Shown: positions 1 through 6,370 of the stretch, piece after piece
How positions within the stretch are numbered: position 1 is the stretch's first letter
Layout: each line of letters starts with the position of its first letter
Origin: Candidatus Aminicenantota bacterium
GTDB taxonomy: Bacteria; Acidobacteriota; Aminicenantia; UBA2199
DNA: 10,894 nt
NCBI GenBank assembly: GCA_020355945.1
Contig: CP070627.1
Span: 8,157,155-8,168,048 of the forward strand
Direction: 5' to 3'
Made by a program: the position numbers and the translations under genes
Notes under the pieces: model-generated
The model's input: only the letters and a program-made list of their open reading frames with translations
Told to the model about the DNA's origin: nothing
The model's database searches: none

Positions 1-492
1 CCTGAAGTTACCGCTATTGAAAATTTGTACCAGTTTATCAAAAGTGTCTATTTTAGAAAATTAAAAAAACTATTGGGAATATATGGCCTGAAAGATACGG
101 CCAAGGAGGTTTGGCAAGATAGGGAAAAATATGGAATTAAAGGTATTGTGGATTTACTGGACTATCTCAAAATTGAATGCAAAGATATGAATAAGATTTT
201 GTCCGATGAACTGTCTGATTTTGTGCTTTATATTATCCTGAATAAAGTACGAAACGTTCGGGAGGTTAAAGAAGGTTTTTCTATAAGAAGTGTTTGTATC
301 AAATATATCGGTATGAATGCGCGCTATTGCGGGTACATTGAATACGATTTCCAATTCTGGAGACATTTAAGCTTGATCCAGTCCACCGCTGGTGTTACCG
401 TGTCTTACAGTATTAAAAGTGATGTGATGAAAATCACTGATAATATTATTAGCGGCGATCAAATGAGAATAGACAGCCTTAAAAATGTATGA
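1..492 (+). CDS. Hypothetical protein, C-terminal part (5' end outside window)
   Basis: The reading frame is open from the first base of the window and ends at TGA 490-492, so the visible 163 residues are the C-terminal part of a longer gene. A TTG at 25 could formally start a 155-residue protein, but nothing like a ribosome binding site precedes it and the frame runs on upstream, so truncation by the window edge is more likely. I do not recognise the family. The visible part begins with a basic, lysine-rich helical stretch, continues through a mixed charged and hydrophobic middle, and ends in a region rich in aromatic and β-branched residues. No signal peptide, membrane span or catalytic motif is evident. 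The DNA is visibly richer in A and T than the genes after it, which could mean a different origin. The J-like/HTH gene follows after 46 nt on the same strand. Confidence 0.6.
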   Translation, partial: PEVTAIENLYQFIKSVYFRKLKKLLGIYGLKDTAKEVWQDREKYGIKGIVDLLDYLKIECKDMNKILSDELSDFVLYIILNKVRNVREVKEGFSIRSVCIKYIGMNARYCGYIEYDFQFWRHLSLIQSTAGVTVSYSIKSDVMKITDNIISGDQMRIDSLKNV

Positions 493-538
493 GGTGTAAG
501 GTGAAGGGTTAAGGGTTAAGAAAGAACTGTGGTGCGGG

Positions 539-1096
539 ATGCAAATGGATGAAAAGAATCTAAACAGGTATTTTGAGATACTTGAACTCAGGCCGGGGGC
601 CTCTTTTTCCGAGATCAAGAGTGCCTATTTCCATTTGAGAAAACTCTATTCTTCCGAATCCCCGGTCCTGTCCGCCATGATGGATGATATATCGGAAACC
701 AGGCAAGAACAACTCTTAACACAGATCGAGGAAGCTTACCGGGAATTAAAGGAACATTATTCTGCCAAAAAAACGGAAAAAGAGAAAATTACCCGGGATC
801 GGGTTATGCGTAATAATATCCCGGAATTTGAAGTGTTTAGCGGGAATGCATTGAAATTGACACGAGAAGTGTTAGGGGTGAGGTTGGAAGAAATTGCACT
901 GGCCACCGGCATCCCCATGACCCATCTCAAAAACATCGAACGGGAACGCTTCGATCTGCTCCCCCCGGATGGGTATATCCGCATTTATGTAACCAGGTAC
1001 GCGGAATACTTATCCCTGGATCCCAATCGAGTCACCCAGGATTATATGAAAGCCGTTTATAAAAAGAAGCCACATACGGACCGCCACCGCTTCTAG
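539..1096 (+). CDS. J-domain-like / RodZ-type helix-turn-helix fusion protein
   Basis: 185 residues in two recognisable halves. Residues about 10-75 follow the J-domain pattern: an opening YFEILEL, then SEIKSAYFHLRKLY (helices I-II) and IEEAYRELKEHY (helix III-IV region). The loop where DnaJ proteins carry HPD reads YSSES (about 37-41), so the residues needed to stimulate Hsp70 are missing. Residues about 103-172 match the RodZ/HTH_25 domain: LKLTREVLGVRLEEIA, then TGIPMTHLKNIERERFDLLP and YIRIYVTRYAEYL. RodZ normally has a membrane span and a periplasmic domain after the HTH; this protein stops soon after it with a basic tail and has no membrane segment, so it is probably cytoplasmic. I chose the first of two in-frame ATGs (539 and 545); neither has a strong Shine-Dalgarno sequence. 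A role as an adaptor, perhaps in cell shape or as a DNA-binding protein, is inference only. Confidence 0.8.
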   Translation: MQMDEKNLNRYFEILELRPGASFSEIKSAYFHLRKLYSSESPVLSAMMDDISETRQEQLLTQIEEAYRELKEHYSAKKTEKEKITRDRVMRNNIPEFEVFSGNALKLTREVLGVRLEEIALATGIPMTHLKNIERERFDLLPPDGYIRIYVTRYAEYLSLDPNRVTQDYMKAVYKKKPHTDRHRF

Positions 1097-1178
1097 GTGA
1101 AGTTAGGAGGTGAGTAAGGGAAGTGAAGTCCAATTTAAAAATCCAAATGGTGCCTTCAAATTAAAATCCTTACTCCCC

Positions 1179-1493
1179 TTAATCCCTGAAATGCTTTAAA
1201 GTTCTCAGTAATAGGCTTATAAACACCACGGTTATAAACACATATTGAAGCACCCAGGCAGTAACGTTCAACTTAAGGGTTATGGGAACCTCTGCGGCCG
1301 AATTTGGTTTTGAAGGTGTTGAGGGGATAATCTTCCATATCGGGTAATAGCCATAAGCTGTATCCGCGTCCTGGCAGCCTACTGATGCTATTACCGGGAC
1401 AACCAGGGAGGAATAAATCATCGCTGCAATATACGGCCCCACAATTAAAGTTAAAATCACCTTTTTTTTCTTTTTCTTTTCTACCAACATCAT
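1179..1493 (-). CDS. Small two-span membrane protein, hypothetical
   Basis: 104 residues. A lysine-rich N terminus (about residues 5-11) is followed by a hydrophobic segment at about 12-36, a polar loop at about 37-77 with prolines and serines, and a second hydrophobic segment at about 78-97 ending in basic residues (LLRTLKHFRD). The positive-inside rule predicts both ends in the cytoplasm and the loop outside. The family is not recognised. It lies 31 nt downstream of the 958-residue membrane regulator on the same strand, so cotranscription is likely and a role as accessory or partner of that regulator is possible, but unproven. Two ATGs stand side by side (1493 and 1490), preceded by three AGGAA motifs. 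The lysine codons create a run of eight identical bases around 1462-1469, where a sequencing error or slippage could change the frame. Confidence 0.65.
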   Translation of the reverse strand: MMLVEKKKKKKVILTLIVGPYIAAMIYSSLVVPVIASVGCQDADTAYGYYPIWKIIPSTPSKPNSAAEVPITLKLNVTAWVLQYVFITVVFISLLLRTLKHFRD

Positions 1494-1495
1494 GT

Positions 1496-1514
1496 TTCCT
1501 GTTCCTGTGTTCCT
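1496..1514 (-). promoter_or_regulatory. Triple AGGAA ribosome binding region
   Basis: On the minus strand AGGAA occurs three times, at 1510-1514, 1502-1506 and 1496-1500, directly ahead of the ATG pair at 1493/1490. The middle copy is 8 nt from the first ATG and the last copy is 5 nt from the second, so both starts have a usable site. The region lies in the 31-nt gap after the regulator's stop codon and supports the small membrane gene being translated. Whether more than one copy is used cannot be told from sequence. Confidence 0.5.
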
Positions 1515-1524
1515 GGTGCTAAAA

Positions 1525-4401
1525 TCATTTATTTTGATGTTTTTTCCTGTATTCCGAAGGGCTTATGCCGGTAAATTTCTTAAACGAGGCATTAAACACC
1601 GATTTGGAATTAAATCCCACATCCAATGCAATCTTCATTATGACAAATTGATTTTCCCTGGGGTCCAGCAATTTCTTTTTAGCTTCTTCAATACGGTATT
1701 CATTAACAAAATTCTTGAAGTTTTTCTTTAGTTGTTCATTAATCACCTGGGAGAGGTCTTCTTTTGTAATTTCCATCCGTTTTGCCAATTTTTGCAGGGA
1801 TAGTTCGGGGTCCAGGTAGGGTTTTTCTTCTACCATTATTTTCAACAACTGGTTTAGATGGGTTTTTGATTTTTGAACGGTCAATGTTGAGCTTTTATAT
1901 TTTCCTTCTTTTATTTTTCTTTTTTTAGCCATTACTTCCAGGAATTTAGGGATTCCGAATACCACCAGGGTCAGTCCCAGGGTTAACAGGAAATAAAACC
2001 AGAAGGTCTGATGAAAGGAGGGTTTTACAGCGAAGAAACAGGAGTCACCCTCATAACTCCAGTTTCCATCGCTGAGGCGGGCCAGGACCTTGAATTCATA
2101 GTCACCTGCCGGCACATCCAGGTAAACCACGCTTTTCCGGTTGGTGCTGCGGATCCATTTTTTATCACAGCCCATTAAACGGTATTTAAACACAACGTTT
2201 CCTGGTGGGCCGTAATTGACAGCCGTAAAATAAAATTCGATTTTTTCTGTTCCGGCCGGTAATTTGAAATAGGAAACGGGGTTATAAGAAACATTATCAG
2301 CTACTACATTTTCGATGCGCACCGGTAATTCGCGAACCACTGTCAATTGGGGGATATGTTCTAGCTTTTCGTCGTCTAATCCCGATTCATCGGGTAGATT
2401 CGGTAGACCGGGTTGATTTTTAACTATAAATTTAGGTTTCCTGAGGTCCATTACGGCAATGCCTTTGATAGTGGGGAACCAAATCATATGGTTAGAGGTT
2501 TTCCAGCCGGCAGGTTGAAAACCACCGCTGCATACGGATGTTTTTAACCCATCTCCCTCCTGGAAATGGCGCCAGTCAATAAAACTGCCCTTGCTGTCCA
2601 CATACCAATTTAACCGTCTCCTGGAAACCGCAAAAATCCCTTTATTGGAACTAAGCCATAAATTTTGTTGGTGGTCTTCCAGTACCCGGTAAATCACCTG
2701 ATCGGCAAATCCGCCAATGCTTTTAAAAGAGGTAAATATACCGTTTTTATAACGAATCAGTCCTTCATCATTGGTAGCTATCCAGAGGACGCCCTGGGGA
2801 TCGCAGTAAATATCCAGCACCCTGCCCCGGGGCATGTCTTCCTGGCCGCTGAAGTGTCGAAAAAACCGGCGATCGAAACAATTTAAACCCCTGTTGGTTC
2901 CCACCCATAAATTACCATATTTATCTTCTTCAAGGGCCAGCACAAAATTATCCGAAAGGCCTTTTTCCGTATCAAACCATTCAAATTCACCATGTTGGTA
3001 ACGATTCAAACCACCGCCAAAGGTCCCCACCCACAGGTTGCCTTTACTGTCTGCATATAGTGATTTAATAGATTGATTGGATAATCCCTGGTTAGTGGTA
3101 AATATTTGAAACGTTTCGTTTTTAAAGCGGTTCAATCCGTTAGTGGTGCCAATCCATAAATTTCCGGCATTGTCGCTGCAGAGGGATTCGATATCGTTGC
3201 TGCTGAGTCCGTTTTTTTTAGTATAGGCGGTAAATTTACCTTGTTTAAATCGGTTTAAACCACTGCCGCCGGTGCCGATCCACAGCGTATGCTCTGCATC
3301 TTCGTATATAGCCTTGATATAACCGCTGGTTAAGCCGTCTTTTTCCGTGTAAAACTCAAATTTCCCATCCCGGAGCACATTCAATCCTCCCCCGGAAGTA
3401 CCTATCCATAAGTTTCCCCATCGGTCTTCATAAAGGCACGACAGTGCATCATCCGAGAGCCCATCCCCGGAAGTAAACCGGTCCAGCCGCAGGTTCCTTT
3501 TATCAGGTATTCGTGTGGTACGAGAATTAGCATTTATCCGGTTTAGGCCCCCGTTGGTGGCTATCCAGATATTTCTGTTTTTGTCTTCTATAATAGAACA
3601 AATAAAGTTATCCGTGAGTCCGTCTTGCCTGGTTAATGTGAAGAATTTCCCTTTTTCCAGGTTTTTTGGTCGATTGCGTATGAAACCGACTCCATTGTTA
3701 GTTCCCACCCACAGACAACCTTTACTATCCTCGAAGATGGTCTTGATATTATCGCCAGGGAGTCCATCAGACATGGTATAAACAGTGATTTGGTTATTAC
3801 TTATGGAGTTTAATCCTTTTTCCGTTCCTACCCAGAGGTTTCCCTTGCGGTCTGTGAACAGGCATGAAACAATATTATAGGATAAACCCTGGTCATGGGT
3901 AATGGATGTAAAGGTATTGTTTTTTAGTTGGATAACGCCGTCGCCAGTGGTGCCGAACCAGGGGTTTTGTTGATGGTCTTCGGCGATAGTGTTTATAAAA
4001 TGGTTGGTTAATCCGTCTTCCAGGGAGTAGTTCTTAAATTTTCCCTCTTTATACCGGGTAATTCCTCCGCCATAGGTGCCCATCCACAGTGTTCTCTTTT
4101 GGGAGATCAACAAGGAAGTAATGGAATTGTTTTTTATGGCTGGTATATTTCCTTTGTGCAGCACCTTGAATTTAGACCCGTCAAATCGCACCACTCCTCT
4201 ATCCGTACCCAACCAGAGGCAGCCGCTGCTGTCCTGGACGATACTGTGGATGGTATTTTGGGGCAGTCCGTCCCGTGTAGTCCATATATGGTGGATGTAT
4301 TTATCTACAGGCGTTTTAGGGTCCAGCCCCCGGACCATCAGGGGCCAGGTCAAAAAAGTAAAAAAGAAAACGTTTATTCCTATTAATATAAACCTGGGCA
4401 T
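1525..4401 (-). CDS. Membrane-bound propeller sensor / AraC-type transcriptional regulator lacking kinase and receiver
   Basis: 958 residues. A hydrophobic N terminus (about 5-24) acts as signal or anchor. Fourteen blade motifs of the form [LIM]W[LIVMF][GAPS][TS] follow between about 62 and 650, spaced as in Reg_prop repeats; DGL motifs stand between many of them. This fits two seven-bladed propellers. A Y_Y_Y-like β-sandwich lies at about 720-795, then one membrane span at about 800-821 and a short basic linker. An AraC-type HTH at about 855-955 shows KLAKRM, IALDVGF and the closing FKKFTGISPSEYRKK. No H-box, ATPase or receiver motif lies between span and HTH, unlike hybrid two-component regulators of this sensor class. 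It is therefore read as a one-component sensor detecting an extracytoplasmic ligand, often a glycan for this sensor type (inference). The start is fixed: an in-frame TAA lies 9 nt upstream, with no other start codon between. Confidence 0.9.
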   Translation of the reverse strand: MPRFILIGINVFFFTFLTWPLMVRGLDPKTPVDKYIHHIWTTRDGLPQNTIHSIVQDSSGCLWLGTDRGVVRFDGSKFKVLHKGNIPAIKNNSITSLLISQKRTLWMGTYGGGITRYKEGKFKNYSLEDGLTNHFINTIAEDHQQNPWFGTTGDGVIQLKNNTFTSITHDQGLSYNIVSCLFTDRKGNLWVGTEKGLNSISNNQITVYTMSDGLPGDNIKTIFEDSKGCLWVGTNNGVGFIRNRPKNLEKGKFFTLTRQDGLTDNFICSIIEDKNRNIWIATNGGLNRINANSRTTRIPDKRNLRLDRFTSGDGLSDDALSCLYEDRWGNLWIGTSGGGLNVLRDGKFEFYTEKDGLTSGYIKAIYEDAEHTLWIGTGGSGLNRFKQGKFTAYTKKNGLSSNDIESLCSDNAGNLWIGTTNGLNRFKNETFQIFTTNQGLSNQSIKSLYADSKGNLWVGTFGGGLNRYQHGEFEWFDTEKGLSDNFVLALEEDKYGNLWVGTNRGLNCFDRRFFRHFSGQEDMPRGRVLDIYCDPQGVLWIATNDEGLIRYKNGIFTSFKSIGGFADQVIYRVLEDHQQNLWLSSNKGIFAVSRRRLNWYVDSKGSFIDWRHFQEGDGLKTSVCSGGFQPAGWKTSNHMIWFPTIKGIAVMDLRKPKFIVKNQPGLPNLPDESGLDDEKLEHIPQLTVVRELPVRIENVVADNVSYNPVSYFKLPAGTEKIEFYFTAVNYGPPGNVVFKYRLMGCDKKWIRSTNRKSVVYLDVPAGDYEFKVLARLSDGNWSYEGDSCFFAVKPSFHQTFWFYFLLTLGLTLVVFGIPKFLEVMAKKRKIKEGKYKSSTLTVQKSKTHLNQLLKIMVEEKPYLDPELSLQKLAKRMEITKEDLSQVINEQLKKNFKNFVNEYRIEEAKKKLLDPRENQFVIMKIALDVGFNSKSVFNASFKKFTGISPSEYRKKHQNK

Positions 4402-4409
4402 TTCACCAG

Positions 4410-4438
4410 ATTATATACTTTTAAGTCATATTTTTCAA
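4410..4438 (-). promoter_or_regulatory. Sigma-70-type promoter of the membrane regulator, near-leaderless
   Basis: On the minus strand TTGAAA (4438-4433) and a perfect TATAAT (4415-4410) are separated by exactly 17 bp. Only 8 nt lie between the -10 box and the regulator's ATG at 4401. With normal start-site spacing the transcript would begin about 0-3 nt before the ATG, giving an almost leaderless mRNA. The -10 hexamer also contains the in-frame TAA that excludes a start further upstream. The MITE-like element begins about 10 bp upstream of the -35 box. Confidence 0.7.
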
Positions 4439-4478
4439 GCCTCCGGATGGCCCTAAATCCACCGCCTAATTTTAAAGC

Positions 4479-4508
4479 CGCGAAGACACGCGAAGGAACG
4501 CGAAGAAA
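4479..4508. repeat. Three tandem 10-nt repeats, CGCGAAGNNA
   Basis: Three head-to-tail units, CGCGAAGACA, CGCGAAGGAA and CGCGAAGAAA, lie inside the MITE-like element near its left end. The CGCGAAG core is exact in all three and only the last three bases vary. Short arrays of this CGAAG type occur between genes in various bacteria; the function here is unknown. Confidence 0.7.
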
Positions 4509-4561
4509 AAGATAACCAAAACCCCCATTAGTGAGAAGTTTTTGGGAGTCCGTGACCGCCG

Positions 4562-4583
4562 AACCCTTTTTTCAAAAAGGGTT
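4562..4583. repeat. Perfect 10-bp inverted repeat (hairpin)
   Basis: AACCCTTTTT at 4562-4571 and AAAAAGGGTT at 4574-4583 are exact reverse complements with TC between them; sterically the loop would be about 4 nt. It lies inside the MITE-like element, roughly two thirds along. The run after the right arm is TT followed by GGCCGCC, so it is not a clear intrinsic terminator on the plus strand. A structural role in the element or its transcript is possible. Confidence 0.6.
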
Positions 4584-4750
4584 TTGGCCGCCGGAGGCAA
4601 AAGTGACGGTGGATTTAGGTGGCGTACCCGGCTGCGTCGTGGAGTTAGGAAGCCTCCAGGCTTGGTAAAAACAAATCAAAAAAAATGAAACTTTTTTGGA
4701 TTTTCTTCGTTTATAAAAATATGAAGAATTTATTAAATAAGGAGAGTATC

Positions 4751-5728
4751 ATGAGAGTTGAGTCGTTAAAGAAAAGTTTTTTAGTAACATGCGTAACCTG
4801 TTTATTTATTTTAACGTCATTGTTTGCCTGTACATGCTCGTCACCTCTATTAGCAGATACCGAGGACGTTATGACCCGTTCGTTTAATGTTTCGAAAGGC
4901 GGCACATTGACCATAGACGTCAATCGCGCCTCCATTGAAGTAAAAACAGGCAGCCAGGATATAGTAAAAGTCAAAGTGATCCGAAAAGTCGGCACTTCCA
5001 ATGAACATCGGGCACAAGAGATTTTTGAAAAGTATAAGATAGAGTTTGACCATTCCGGCAGCAATGTAACTATCGAAACCGATGATTATGGACGCCGCAA
5101 AGGGTTGTTTTCCTGGCTCAAAGGCGAACACTTTAGCGTTCGTTTTATTGTCACTGTCCCGGAAAAATACAACCTCGATCTAGAAACCAGTGGAGGAAGT
5201 ATCAGGGTAAGTGATATCCAGGGTAATGTCAGGGCAAAAACCTCTGGCGGCAGCTTGAAATTTGATTATATTAAAGGCCCGGTTTGGGGCAGCACTTCAG
5301 GAGGTAGTATTCAGCTTGAAGGATGTTCGGGAAATGCCAATGTGTATACCTCTGGCGGCAGCATCCGCATCGGCACAGTAGAAGGCGAGGTTAAAGCGAA
5401 AACCTCCGGCGGCAGCATACAAGTCAAAGAAGTAATGGGAACGATTAATGCCAGCACTTCCGGCGGTTCCGTGTCGGCAACTATTTCCAAACAACCAAAA
5501 GGTGATTGCAGCCTTACCACCTCCGGCGGTTCTATTACTGTATATGTAACAGAAGATATAAAGGTGGATTTGAACGCCTCAACCAGCGGAGGCAGGGTTT
5601 CCACTGATTTCCCCATAACTATACAAGGTGAAATAAGCAAACGTAAATTAAAAGGAAAAATCAACGGCGGCGGCCCGGAATTGTATCTCAAAACCTCTGG
5701 TGGAAGCATTTACATTAAAAAGATGTAG
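4751..5728 (+). CDS. Exported DUF4097-type β-solenoid repeat protein
   Basis: 325 residues from ATG 4751. This start has AAGGAG at 4739-4744, 6 nt upstream, and puts a signal peptide at the N terminus: basic residues, then a hydrophobic core FLVTCVTCLFILTSLFAC. In-frame ATGs upstream (4685, 4721) lack such a site and would bury the signal. Cleavage could be by signal peptidase I after LLA, or at the Cys of LFAC if it is a lipoprotein (a poor lipobox, with Phe at -2). After an N-terminal β-rich part come nine TSGG[SR] turns, five of them exactly 18 residues apart, which predicts one rung of a β-helix per repeat. DUF4097 and the related DUF2807 proteins are cell-surface or periplasmic and mostly of unknown function. 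The gene is divergent from the membrane regulator across the MITE-like element, so control by that regulator is conceivable but unshown. Confidence 0.85.
   Translation: MRVESLKKSFLVTCVTCLFILTSLFACTCSSPLLADTEDVMTRSFNVSKGGTLTIDVNRASIEVKTGSQDIVKVKVIRKVGTSNEHRAQEIFEKYKIEFDHSGSNVTIETDDYGRRKGLFSWLKGEHFSVRFIVTVPEKYNLDLETSGGSIRVSDIQGNVRAKTSGGSLKFDYIKGPVWGSTSGGSIQLEGCSGNANVYTSGGSIRIGTVEGEVKAKTSGGSIQVKEVMGTINASTSGGSVSATISKQPKGDCSLTTSGGSITVYVTEDIKVDLNASTSGGRVSTDFPITIQGEISKRKLKGKINGGGPELYLKTSGGSIYIKKM
5186..5725 (+). repeat. Nine TSGG[SR] coding repeats (β-solenoid rungs)
   Basis: Nine copies of TSGGS, one of them TSGGR, run from 5186 to the end of the gene. The intervals are 18, 18, 18, 18, 18, 21, 21 and 37 residues, so the first six turns are strictly periodic. 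At DNA level the core is a variable ACCTCYGGCGGCAGC-like 15-mer whose synonymous positions differ between copies. The repeats are therefore old and held by selection on protein rather than recently duplicated. The long last interval contains a basic KRKLKGK stretch. Confidence 0.9.
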
Positions 5729-5750
5729 TTTCTCATTTGCCTTCGGCGAT

Positions 5751-5782
5751 CAGGGGGCGCTTTTTGAAAAAACTGCCCCCTG
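5751..5782. repeat. Long GC-rich stem-loop between genes
   Basis: CAGGGGGC at 5751-5758 pairs exactly with GCCCCCTG at 5775-5782. The interior adds a further T/A stem (TTTTT against AAAAA) after a small mismatch, with a tight loop. It lies 22 nt after the stop of the β-solenoid gene. No T-run follows, so a classical intrinsic terminator is not supported, though it could stabilise the 3' end of that transcript. Its plan, GC arms around a T5-A5 core, resembles the hairpin at 4562-4583, so both may be dispersed palindromes. Confidence 0.5.
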
Positions 5783-5870
5783 GACCGTGAAACATCCGCA
5801 AAAACTTTTGATTATACTCTACCCTTTTGCCGCCAGCAGCCAGGTGGTTTCGTGATAAGGAGATTTTCAC

Positions 5871-6302
5871 ATGCCTCGTGTTAAACTTAATCCATTAGCA
5901 AAATATTCTTTTTCTACAGAAATCAAGGTGCGCATAACCGATTTGAATTATGGAGGTCACCTGGGCAACGACAGCCTTTTATCCATGATCCATGAAGCCA
6001 GGGTTGCTTTCCTTGCCAACTATGGGTTTTCCGAAGAAAATTGCGGCGGGGTGTCGTTGATTATAGGTGATACGGCAGTGGTTTACCAAAACGAGGCGTT
6101 TGCCGGGGATGTCTTACGCTTTGAAGTGGCAGCAGAAGAACCCACTCGCTGCGGCTTCCGCCTCTTTTTCCGCATCACCCGCCCAGCCGATGAAAAGACA
6201 ATTGCCCTGGTGGAAAACGGCATGGTGTGCTTCGACTACCAGACCCGTTCCGCTAAACCCCTGCCAAAAACAGCTCAAACCATCTTTGAAACCACAGATT
6301 AA
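5871..6302 (+). CDS. Hotdog-fold acyl-CoA thioesterase (4HBT / YbgC-like)
   Basis: 143 residues, the usual size of a single-domain hotdog thioesterase. Residues 21-44 carry the family signature: RITDLNYGGHLGND, then HEAR. This corresponds to the Asp-containing N-terminal motif and the start of the central helix in YbgC and 4-hydroxybenzoyl-CoA thioesterases; Asp24 aligns with the catalytic Asp. The later β-strands include DTAVVYQNEAFAGDVLRFEV and FRLFFRITR, typical of the fold. It should hydrolyse an acyl-CoA or related thioester in the cytoplasm; the substrate cannot be told. Start ATG 5871 has AAGGAG at 5857-5862, 8 nt upstream. There is no signal peptide. It sits alone between two exported proteins, 142 nt after the first and 68 nt before the second, so a shared pathway is not implied. 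Confidence 0.88.
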   Translation: MPRVKLNPLAKYSFSTEIKVRITDLNYGGHLGNDSLLSMIHEARVAFLANYGFSEENCGGVSLIIGDTAVVYQNEAFAGDVLRFEVAAEEPTRCGFRLFFRITRPADEKTIALVENGMVCFDYQTRSAKPLPKTAQTIFETTD

Positions 6303-6370
6303 TCAATTAAAGTATGCTATTCTTAAATTTTGATCGCATGAATATAAATCCGTAATAAGAGGAGGTAATG

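Larger units (their letters stand above)
4448..4623. mobile_element. MITE-like element with 13-bp TIRs and TGGC target duplication
   Basis: CCTAAATCCACCG at 4452-4464 is repeated as its exact reverse complement at 4607-4619. Immediately outside both ends stands TGGC (4448-4451 and 4620-4623), as expected of a 4-bp target-site duplication. The 168-bp body has no gene of its own. It holds three 10-nt CGCGAAG-type tandem repeats (4479-4508) and a 10-bp hairpin (4562-4583), followed by a GGCCGCCGGAGGC stretch. This is the structure of a non-autonomous element moved by a transposase encoded elsewhere. No transposase is in the window, so the family is unknown. A chance inverted repeat is possible, but ends and flanking duplication agreeing to the base argue against it. 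Confidence 0.65.

Noticed and set aside
25..27. TTG as start of the first gene
   Set aside because: The frame is open back to base 1 and no ribosome binding site precedes it; the gene is more likely cut by the window edge.
505..521. Telomere-like GGGTTAA repeat
   Set aside because: Only two units in a purine-rich gap; too short to mean anything.
1112..1174. AGTAAGG / CCTTACT inverted repeat between convergent genes as a bidirectional terminator
   Set aside because: Only 7 bp with about 48 nt between the arms and no T-tract; likely chance.
1461..1477. Phase-variable homopolymer in the small membrane gene
   Set aside because: The A-run is interrupted and simply encodes lysines before a membrane span, a normal arrangement; kept only as a caution.
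4685..4750. Longer form of the β-solenoid protein from ATG 4685
   Set aside because: No Shine-Dalgarno sequence there; ATG 4751 has AAGGAG at 6 nt and a proper signal peptide directly after it.
5751..5790. Intrinsic terminator after the β-solenoid gene
   Set aside because: The stem is strong but no T-run follows on the plus strand; listed as a stem-loop instead.
5813..5818. TATACT as a -10 box for the thioesterase gene
   Set aside because: No acceptable -35 hexamer at 16-18 bp spacing.
6330..6358. TTGATC-17-TAATAA as promoter for the HEAT-repeat gene
   Set aside because: The transcript would start inside or after the Shine-Dalgarno sequence at 6360-6365, making that site useless.
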